From: an uncultured Actinomycetes bacterium
GTDB lineage: Bacteria; Actinomycetota; Actinomycetes; Nanopelagicales; Nanopelagicaceae
DNA length: 11,979 nt
Assembly (NCBI GenBank): GCA_903922325.1
Contig: CAIXTG010000094.1
Coordinates: 1 to 11,979, forward strand
Direction of reading: 5' to 3'
Part shown: positions 6,934 to 11,979 of the stretch, piece by piece
Numbering within the stretch: position 1 is the stretch's first letter
Layout: each line of letters opens with the position of its first letter
Notes under the pieces: model-generated
Database searches by the model: none
What the model was told of the DNA's origin: nothing
Seen by the model: the letters and a program-made list of their open reading frames with translations, nothing else
Program-made: the position numbers and the translations under genes

Positions 6934-7371
6934 ATGAGCGAATTAAGCAGCGGAAAAATCACGATAGATGCCCCGATCAGCGATGTGCAGGCAGCCCTGT
7001 TTGAGATCGCCAAGTATCCCGAATGGTCAACGTCGATTAAGTCAGTTGAAGTTCTAGCTACCGACGAGCAGGGTCGTTTGACCTCAGGCAAGTTCTTAAT
7101 CGATGCCGGCATGATGAAAGATAAAGTCACACTTGATTACGAATGGTCAGAGGCTCCCAGCAAACTTTCATTTTCATTTAATGATGCTGATCTGTTGACC
7201 GGCATGGAAGGTTCTTACTCAATCAAGAAGATTGATGAGGACACCACCGAAGTTACTTATGAAATGGGTGTTGAAATCTCGATGCCGATTCCAGCAATGA
7301 TGCGCAAGAAGGCGGAACAAGCAACAATTGATCAAGCTCTTGAGCAATTGAAATCGCATCTAGAAGGCTAA
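6934..7371 (+). CDS. SRPBCC (START/cyclase-dehydrase-like) protein
   Basis: This small cytoplasmic protein has 145 residues and the helix-grip fold used to bind hydrophobic ligands. It matches the polyketide cyclase/dehydrase-like group found beside fadD15 in actinobacteria (mycobacterial Rv2185c). Visible features are the first strand with IDAPISDVQAALFEIAKYPEW (11-31), the repeated strand blocks 50-88 and 92-115, and the long C-terminal helix 119-143. An upstream ATG at 6910 would add 8 residues. I chose 6934 because the family starts there and because TACCCT lies 7 nt upstream. The ROK kinase gene follows after 7 nt, so they form an operon. The ligand is unknown; a lipid or acyl chain would fit the neighbours. 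Confidence 0.87.
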   Translation: MSELSSGKITIDAPISDVQAALFEIAKYPEWSTSIKSVEVLATDEQGRLTSGKFLIDAGMMKDKVTLDYEWSEAPSKLSFSFNDADLLTGMEGSYSIKKIDEDTTEVTYEMGVEISMPIPAMMRKKAEQATIDQALEQLKSHLEG

Positions 7372-7378
7372 CCATTTA

Positions 7379-8323
7379 ATGTCCTTAACTGTAGGCGTAG
7401 ATGTTGGTGGTACTAAAGTTCTTGGTGGCGTCGTTGATGCTTCTGGAAAAGTTTTGGCCACATCTCGTCGCGATACCCCGCGCGAAGGCGGCAGCGAACT
7501 AACTAAAACAATTGCTGAAGTGGCACTTGAGTTAATGCAAAATCATGCAATCACCGCAGTTGGCGTATCTGCAGCGGGTTTTGTTTCCTCAGATCGCAAA
7601 ACCATGTTGGCTACACCGAACATTGCTGACTGGAATGGTGTTCAACTCGATGTTGAGTTAACAAAGTTGATTGGATTACCAGTTGTAATTGAAAATGATG
7701 CTAACGCTGCAGCTTGGGGCGAAGCAAAATTTGGTGCGGGTCGTAATCAAGCACATATGATGATGCTGACTATTGGCACTGGTGTTGGCGGCGGAATTGT
7801 TGTAAATAATGAGCTCTACCGCGGAGCTTTTGGAATCGCTGCAGAATTCGGTCACTTGCGGGTGGTTCCTGAAGGTCACCTATGTGGCTGTGGAGCTCGT
7901 GGCTGTTTCGAACAATACGCATCAGGTAGCGCGTTGCGACGCCATGCGCGCGAGGCAATTAGCGCATCTCCTGATTTAGCCCGTAATTTGCTAGCGCGCG
8001 GCGATGGCACAATCGATGGTTTAACCGGTCAAGCAATCACAGATGCAGCTCGCGAAGGTGATGCCGTGGCACTTGCTGCATTTCAAACAACTGCGCAATA
8101 TCTAGGCGCTGGTATTGCTTCTCTTGCAGTTCTTCTTGATCCATCTTGCGTTGTAATCGGTGGGGGAGTTATCGATGCCGGCGAAATTCTGCTGGCTCCA
8201 ACTCGCGAAGCGATGAAACGTTACATGCCATTTGCAGGTAAGCACCCTTACCCAGAAATTGTGGCAGCCGAACTAGGCAATGAAGCTGGGTTAGTCGGAG
8301 TTGCAGATCTAGCTCGTAATTAA
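7379..8323 (+). CDS. ROK-family sugar kinase, probable glucokinase
   Basis: This 314-residue cytoplasmic kinase very likely phosphorylates glucose with ATP. The N-terminal phosphate motif is DVGGTK (8-13) and the catalytic aspartate is D107 in ENDANAA. The second phosphate motif is TIGTGVGGGI (131-140). The zinc site typical of ROK proteins is complete, with H159 in EFGHLRV and C169, C171 and C176 in CGCGARGC, followed by E178. The group resembles actinobacterial GlkA, which in Streptomyces lies in a similar neighbourhood; there it takes part in glucose repression. It has no N-terminal helix-turn-helix, so it is a kinase, not a ROK repressor. A polyphosphate-dependent enzyme is less likely given these motifs. 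A weak GAAGG lies 11 nt before the start. The stop codon overlaps the stop of the convergent oxidoreductase gene. Confidence 0.92.
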   Translation: MSLTVGVDVGGTKVLGGVVDASGKVLATSRRDTPREGGSELTKTIAEVALELMQNHAITAVGVSAAGFVSSDRKTMLATPNIADWNGVQLDVELTKLIGLPVVIENDANAAAWGEAKFGAGRNQAHMMMLTIGTGVGGGIVVNNELYRGAFGIAAEFGHLRVVPEGHLCGCGARGCFEQYASGSALRRHAREAISASPDLARNLLARGDGTIDGLTGQAITDAAREGDAVALAAFQTTAQYLGAGIASLAVLLDPSCVVIGGGVIDAGEILLAPTREAMKRYMPFAGKHPYPEIVAAELGNEAGLVGVADLARN

Positions 8324-9333
8324 TTTTCGAACGGGTAGCGCAAACCAATCTGATTTCTTATTTCATCTAGCGTTTGCATGATTTCAATACTCATCTTGTG
8401 TGTCAACAATGGTGATTCAATTTCAGCATTTCGAACCATTCGCTCTAGTTCGGCAGCTTGTTCGCGCAGTCCATGACCTTTGTACAAATTCGGATACTCG
8501 GTAGTCGTTCCATCCTGCATTACTAATCTCATGTTTGCTGGGTTATAGAAAGTTCGATCAATTTCAATTCGACCTAACGTGCCTGCAATAGTTGCTCTGC
8601 ATGGCGTACCAGTAATTAAGGTCGTTGTTACTACCGCCTGCGCGCCATTTTCATAATCCAAAATAGCCGAAGTCTGGCTATCAACACCTTTCTCCGTCAG
8701 AACGCCGGTCGCCGTGATTCTTTTGGGTACGCCAAGCACCATGTGAGCAAATGAAACTGGATAAATTCCCAAGTCAAGTAGTGCACCACCGGCAAGAGAA
8801 GGTTCAGTTAACCGTGGGATTTCATGATCGATTAAGTACTGGCCATGATCAGCTTCAACATTTACTACTTGACCAATAACACCGCTGCTTAAAAGTTCAC
8901 GAACTTGGGCAATATGTGGCAGAAATCGAGTCCACATTGCTTCAAGCAGAGCGACGTCGTTATCTATAGCAGCAGCAACCATCGCCTGGGCTTCAACCGC
9001 ATTTACCGCAAATGGCTTTTCACAAAGAACTGGCTTACCAGCGTTAAGCGCGAGAATTGTATTTGCCACATGCTGTGGGTGAGGGGTTGCGACATAAACC
9101 GCATCGATCATTGGGTCAGCAACTAAATCTTCATAACTTCCATACGCCGTACAGCCCGGGAACTCAAGTGCGAAGTCGCTAGCTTTTTCAGTTGAACGTG
9201 AACCAACTGCTTGCACGATGTGACTATTAAAGTAAGAAAGATCGCGGGCAAAAGCTTTTGCGATTCCGCCAGTTCCAATTATTCCCCATCTGAATTCAGG
9301 TTTGGTAAATTCAGAGTTAGAGGTGTGCGCCAT
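8320..9333 (-). CDS. Gfo/Idh/MocA-family oxidoreductase
   Basis: This NAD(P)-dependent dehydrogenase has 337 residues, normal for the family. The Rossmann motif is GTGGIA (20-25), in WGIIGTGGIAKAFA. ATPHPQH (82-88) and the signature EKP (105-107) follow, the latter with the catalytic lysine K106. The C-terminal domain has GGALLDLGIYPV (182-193), with the conserved D187 and Y191. It is closest in pattern to trans-dihydrobenzenediol dehydrogenase or glucose-fructose-oxidoreductase-like members; the sugar or polyol substrate cannot be named. ATG 9333 is preceded by AGAAGG 5 nt upstream, a good ribosome site lying inside the end of the upstream gene. The two genes overlap by 17 nt and should be co-transcribed. 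Confidence 0.92.
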   Translation of the reverse strand: MAHTSNSEFTKPEFRWGIIGTGGIAKAFARDLSYFNSHIVQAVGSRSTEKASDFALEFPGCTAYGSYEDLVADPMIDAVYVATPHPQHVANTILALNAGKPVLCEKPFAVNAVEAQAMVAAAIDNDVALLEAMWTRFLPHIAQVRELLSSGVIGQVVNVEADHGQYLIDHEIPRLTEPSLAGGALLDLGIYPVSFAHMVLGVPKRITATGVLTEKGVDSQTSAILDYENGAQAVVTTTLITGTPCRATIAGTLGRIEIDRTFYNPANMRLVMQDGTTTEYPNLYKGHGLREQAAELERMVRNAEIESPLLTHKMSIEIMQTLDEIRNQIGLRYPFEN

Positions 9334-9925
9334 CTTCGCCTTCTTCCCTAGTTAAATTCCAACGATATAAAAGAGTAGCAAGTCCGCCAGTTGTTGCTAA
9401 TAGTCCTGGCCAAGGTTCTACCCCGAATGGATCAAAACCAATTATTGCCGAGGCGATAATCCAAATCGGTCCCACAATTAACGCCATTACCGCAATTCGG
9501 TTTGCGCGCTCTTTAATTTTGGGTAGCTCTGGATTCGGCGCGATAAAACGTTCGGAATGATCAATGGCGTCTAACTGATCTAAGTAGGTAGAAGGTGATG
9601 ACTGATCAAGTGACAGGGTTGATACAATTGAATCAAATTCAGCATTTACTAACTCAGAATCATCATCATTTCTCAAATCGTGAATATTTTTACCTACAAT
9701 TTTGTATTCATTAATAAGTAGCGGAACTTTATAATCATCGTCATCAATGCTGGCATGAGTAACAACTACTGTGTGGCCTTGCTCTTGAAAACTCGCACAA
9801 AGATCAATCGCTGCTTCAATTGGCTGGCGAATTCCGAGAATGATTAAAATTGCAATCTCTGCCTTCGCGCCAGAACCTTTAAGAATGAGATCTGGGGGAG
9901 TTAAATCATCGCTCACGAGTGCCAT
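9317..9925 (-). CDS. Two-TM actinobacterial protein with an extra N-terminal domain
   Basis: This 202-residue protein has no firm functional assignment. Residues 20-80 look like an alpha/beta unit: a hydrophobic strand AEIAILIILGI (22-32), an amphipathic helix (35-49), the strand HTVVVTHASI (51-60), then an acidic DDDD and another strand. An acidic linker follows (85-125). The C-terminal part has ERFIAPNPELPK (125-136), two membrane segments (about 143-164 and 172-188) and a charged tail ending EDGAHL. That C-terminal part resembles, from memory, a widespread actinobacterial two-TM family with an HFxPPxPPPLP motif and a DDGA tail; the N-terminal unit is not part of that pattern. The start at ATG 9925 has no clear ribosome site. 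It overlaps the oxidoreductase gene by 17 nt. Confidence 0.72.
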   Translation of the reverse strand: MALVSDDLTPPDLILKGSGAKAEIAILIILGIRQPIEAAIDLCASFQEQGHTVVVTHASIDDDDYKVPLLINEYKIVGKNIHDLRNDDDSELVNAEFDSIVSTLSLDQSSPSTYLDQLDAIDHSERFIAPNPELPKIKERANRIAVMALIVGPIWIIASAIIGFDPFGVEPWPGLLATTGGLATLLYRWNLTREEGEDGAHL

Positions 9926-9987
9926 AATTGCATAAGAATTCGATGCAATGGAACCGATTTAGCGTTAAATTAGGAAGTGCGTAGGAT

Positions 9988-10016
9988 TACCCTCTAGTCC
10001 GAGCGAGATAAGGAGT
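9988..10016 (+). promoter_or_regulatory. Promoter -10 box and ribosome site of the acyltransferase gene
   Basis: TACCCT (9988-9993) is a -10 box of the same type as those of the leaderless genes, but here the transcript would start near 10000. A strong Shine-Dalgarno sequence AAGGAG (about 10010-10015) lies 7-8 nt before ATG 10023. It is the best ribosome site in the window and contrasts with the leaderless genes. Confidence 0.5.
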
Positions 10017-10022
10017 AACCAA

Positions 10023-10718
10023 ATGGGCAAAGCAGATGATGTCCCTTATGGTCTTTTGCGCTCCTTTCTAACTCCATTTTTAATGTTGGCCTTTAGGCCT
10101 AAGGTAAAAGGACTGCGCAATGTTCCGCTTAAAGGCCCGGTCATCATGGCTTCTAATCACCTCTCATTTAGTGACTCGATTTTCATGCCGCTTGTCGTTC
10201 CGCGCAAAGTTACCTTCTTGGCCAAGAGCGAATATTTCACTTCACCTGGACCAAAAGGGCTACTAAAGAAGTTAACTTTCATAGCACTTGGTCAAGTGTC
10301 CGTTGATAGATCAGGCGGACGTCGAAGTGAAGCTGCCCTGTTAACTGGCTTGAGTGTTTTGGCACAAGGCAAGTGTCTAGGAATTTACCCAGAAGGCACT
10401 CGCTCACCCGATGGTCGCCTCTATAAAGGTCGCACGGGTATTGCTCGCTTAGCTATTGATTCTGGTGCTCCGATTATCCCAATCGCTATGTTTAATACCG
10501 AGAAGATTCAACCAACCGGCACAGTTATTCCAAAAGTTATGCGCGTTGAAATGATTTTTGGTGAACCTATGTATTTTGAAGGTGATTCAAGCGATTTAAA
10601 TTATTTGCGCGAAGTAACTGACCAAATTATGAAGAAGATTCAAGAATTATCTGGCCAAGAGTATGTTGATATTTATGCTACGAAACGTAAAGAACAGATC
10701 GCTGACGAAGAAGAGTAG
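10023..10718 (+). CDS. 1-acyl-sn-glycerol-3-phosphate acyltransferase (PlsC-like)
   Basis: This 231-residue membrane-associated enzyme of the LPLAT family most likely moves an acyl chain from acyl-CoA to lysophosphatidic acid to make phosphatidic acid. The catalytic HX4D motif is NHLSFSD (H46 and D51). A conserved block VSVDRSGGRR (92-101) follows, and the glycerol-phosphate-binding motif is YPEGTRS (122-128). GAPIIPIAMF (148-157) is the fourth block. It matches actinobacterial proteins such as Rv2182c, again from the same envelope neighbourhood. The start is secured by AAGGAG upstream. An acyl acceptor other than lysophosphatidate cannot be excluded. It is divergent from the two-TM gene (97 nt between) and convergent with the nuclease gene, with 4 nt between the stops. 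Confidence 0.9.
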   Translation: MGKADDVPYGLLRSFLTPFLMLAFRPKVKGLRNVPLKGPVIMASNHLSFSDSIFMPLVVPRKVTFLAKSEYFTSPGPKGLLKKLTFIALGQVSVDRSGGRRSEAALLTGLSVLAQGKCLGIYPEGTRSPDGRLYKGRTGIARLAIDSGAPIIPIAMFNTEKIQPTGTVIPKVMRVEMIFGEPMYFEGDSSDLNYLREVTDQIMKKIQELSGQEYVDIYATKRKEQIADEEE

Positions 10719-10722
10719 TTTT

Positions 10723-11403
10723 TTACTCAAGTCCTAGTCGTTGGGTTAAGTAGTTACAGGTTCCGCAACCAGAACCTGAATCAGGCAGATCACCATCAAT
10801 TACAGTTATTAACTCTTCGATGACCTTAAAGAAGGTATCTGGCTCACGTTCAACAGCAACATACTTTTGTTCGACGCCAAACCCATAATTAGTCGCATTG
10901 TCTCCAAGCACCGAATTAGGTTTCCAAACCAATAGACCCATCGAGGCAACTTCACGAGCTTTGCCAGCGGCTGGATTCTCTAACGCGAATGCATATGACT
11001 CTAGCTGTGGTGCATAAAACTGGCCGCTGTCGCGTTCTGATTCAGAAACCTTGCAATCAATTAGACCAAGCGTGCCATCATCGTTTTCAGCTAAGACATC
11101 GTAGATTCCAAGAATTCGCCACGGTGTTTTGGTGCCGTTAATAGTGATGTAATCACTCTTAACCCACTCGCCCCATTTAGTTATCTTGCCGGGGCGAAGT
11201 GAAGGGTCAAGAGTAGGCATGCTCGCACCGCGAAAGTGTGCCTCTTGCAACTTAGATAACGTACCAACGATCGGGAACTGACCGGGCAAAGTTACTTTGA
11301 ACCAATATTTGATCCAGATGCAACGCTTGCAAGTACTTAAACCGAAAGTTAAATCACTTGGAGCAATTGTGTCACGCGCAGGTTTCGCTGGTTTCTTAAT
11401 CAT
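10723..11403 (-). CDS. PD-(D/E)XK nuclease-superfamily protein with four cysteines
   Basis: This 226-residue protein (from ATG 11403) has the core of the RecB/Cas4-like nuclease fold. D102 in LGIYDVL, the D116-C-K118 pair in GLIDCKV and the QLESYAFAL motif (133-141) fit nuclease motifs II, III and the following helix. Two cysteine pairs flank the core: CKRC (C25, C28) and CGTC (C213, C216). They could hold an iron-sulfur cluster as in Cas4 and AddB. No Cas genes or helicase are adjacent. The N-terminus (SDLTF...CKRCIWIKYW) recalls a widespread family of uncharacterised bacterial proteins. A longer frame from 11460 would overlap the exporter gene by 61 nt; ATG 11403 overlaps its stop as ATGA, so translational coupling is likely. 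The biological role is unknown; DNA repair is a reasonable guess. Confidence 0.8.
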   Translation of the reverse strand: MIKKPAKPARDTIAPSDLTFGLSTCKRCIWIKYWFKVTLPGQFPIVGTLSKLQEAHFRGASMPTLDPSLRPGKITKWGEWVKSDYITINGTKTPWRILGIYDVLAENDDGTLGLIDCKVSESERDSGQFYAPQLESYAFALENPAAGKAREVASMGLLVWKPNSVLGDNATNYGFGVEQKYVAVEREPDTFFKVIEELITVIDGDLPDSGSGCGTCNYLTQRLGLE

Positions 11404-11834
11404 ATGAGTCCGATTGCGGTTGAGAGAATTACCGAGGCACCTAAAATAACCATCACACAACCTCCAGTAGCTCGTAGTTTTTCAAGTCTACTTGCATCTC
11501 CTGCTAACCAGGCGCGCGCAGTTCCAGCAAGCAAGCCCCAACTTCCATCGCTGAAAAAGGCAAGAACTGAAAACAAAGCTCCGAGAAAAAGTAGTTGCCC
11601 CGTAATGCTTCCACGATCACGATCGATAAATTGTGGCAAAACTGCCGCGTAGAAAACTAAACCCTTGGGATTCAAAACTCCCACCATGAAACCATCACGA
11701 ATGGATTGAAAGACTCGTGGTTCAACCGGACCTTGATTAGTCATATCGGCTGCATGAACTTTTCGCTTACGGATTGCATCGATGCCGAGATAAACCAAAT
11801 AAAGTCCGCCGCCCCATTGCACGGCAACAGTGAT
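11400..11834 (-). CDS. LysE/RhtB-family exporter, N-terminus missing
   Basis: This is a membrane amino-acid or metabolite exporter. The 144 residues that can be read begin ITVAVQWGGGLYLVYLG, the third-helix region of the LysE family (usual VKWxGxxYLLWLG). They continue through FMVGVLNPKG (the conserved NPK loop) to the C-terminal helices ending STAIGLI. Full-length members have about 200-210 residues, so roughly 60 N-terminal residues with the first two helices are absent. An in-frame TGA at 11837-11835 stops the frame. A GTG at 11822 could give a 140-residue product, but it would start inside a helix. Beyond the TGA the DNA soon becomes unrelated coding sequence, so the gene is cut either by a join artefact or by real rearrangement. 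Its stop overlaps the nuclease start (ATGA). Confidence 0.82.
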   Translation of the reverse strand: MTVAVQWGGGLYLVYLGIDAIRKRKVHAADMTNQGPVEPRVFQSIRDGFMVGVLNPKGLVFYAAVLPQFIDRDRGSITGQLLFLGALFSVLAFFSDGSWGLLAGTARAWLAGDASRLEKLRATGGCVMVILGASVILSTAIGLI

Positions 11835-11839
11835 TCAAA

Positions 11840-11979
11840 TTATTGCTTCACGCAAACCACACCATGCTCAGGAATTGTCCCCGCAGCATTACCCGCTTGC
11901 TCTGCACCGACACAGGTCAGTTCCTTACCAAGCTTTTCGGCTTCTTCAGGGCTGACTGCAGCAAAGCTGACAGCGGGTA
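11840..11979 (-). pseudogene. Fragment of a DUF1329-family protein (proteobacterial type)
   Basis: The frame entering at the right edge reads PAVSFAAVSPEEAEKLGKEL, then TCVGAEQAGNAAGTIPE, and ends eight residues later at TAA (11842-11840). The first 37 residues (11977-11867) match, from memory, the N-terminus of DUF1329 periplasmic/outer-membrane proteins of Proteobacteria: the end of a signal peptide, then SxEEAxKLG..LT..GAE.AGN.DGTIP. The expected continuation is W/YTGG, but here the match stops abruptly after GTIPE. DUF1329 proteins belong to Gram-negative envelopes and do not fit the actinobacterial neighbours, so the piece is foreign: a contig-end chimera, or less likely a transferred remnant. 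The exact join lies between about 11838 and 11866. Confidence 0.6.

Noticed and set aside
10712..10732. GAGTA/TACTC hairpin with a T-run between acyltransferase and nuclease genes as a bidirectional terminator
   Set aside because: The stem is only 5 bp, the T residues are in the loop and the element is made from the two stop regions.
10723..11460. Nuclease gene together with the exporter as part of a CRISPR or defence system
   Set aside because: No repeats, spacers, Cas proteins, helicase or toxin-like partners are visible in the window.
11835..11837. TGA in the LysE frame as a recoded tryptophan codon
   Set aside because: No other gene here needs TGA read through; TGA is used as a normal stop (kinase, LysE), and foreign sequence begins just beyond it.

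Overview
The window reads as a compact, low-to-medium GC actinobacterial genome. The best fit is a streamlined freshwater lineage of the Nanopelagicales/acI type; this is inferred from gene content, packing and base composition, not from a marker gene. The core order (NlpC/P60 hydrolase, PimB' mannosyltransferase, FadD15-type acyl-CoA ligase, SRPBCC protein, ROK glucokinase, lysophosphatidate-type acyltransferase) recalls the cell-envelope neighbourhood of mycobacteria (Rv2182c-Rv2190c) and the glkA region of Streptomyces.

Layout. 19-870 is an EamA-type transporter (+), convergent with a RibD-C/DHFR-like reductase (-, 873-1364). Then on + come a 57-residue Cys-rich protein (1480-1653), a secreted NlpC/P60 peptidoglycan hydrolase (1776-2798) and pimB' (2801-3937). 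Facing these is a - strand operon read right to left: fadD15-like ligase (6879-5086), a sensorless histidine kinase (5085-4540) and a NarL-type response regulator (4543-3926). Divergent from fadD are an SRPBCC protein (6934-7371) and a ROK sugar kinase (7379-8323). A - strand pair follows: a two-TM protein with an unusual N-terminal domain (9925-9317) and a Gfo/Idh/MocA oxidoreductase (9333-8320). An acyltransferase (10023-10718) is convergent with a - strand pair, a LysE exporter lacking its N-terminus (11834-11400) and a PD-(D/E)XK nuclease with four cysteines (11403-10723). The last ~110 bases read as the start of a proteobacterial DUF1329 protein and look foreign, so the right end may be a chimeric join.

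How the genes work together. PimB', the acyl-CoA ligase and the acyltransferase all fit phospholipid and phosphatidylinositol-mannoside synthesis, and the hydrolase fits wall remodelling. The two-component pair sits in the ligase operon and could couple regulation to envelope or lipid state; that is inference.

Two genome-wide traits stand out. Several genes have a TANNNT box, most often close to TA(C/G)CCT, exactly 6-7 nt before the start codon with no Shine-Dalgarno site. This is the signature of leaderless transcription, and I used it to move three starts inward. All four convergent gene pairs overlap or lie within 4 bases. No tRNA, rRNA, CRISPR array or insertion sequence was seen.
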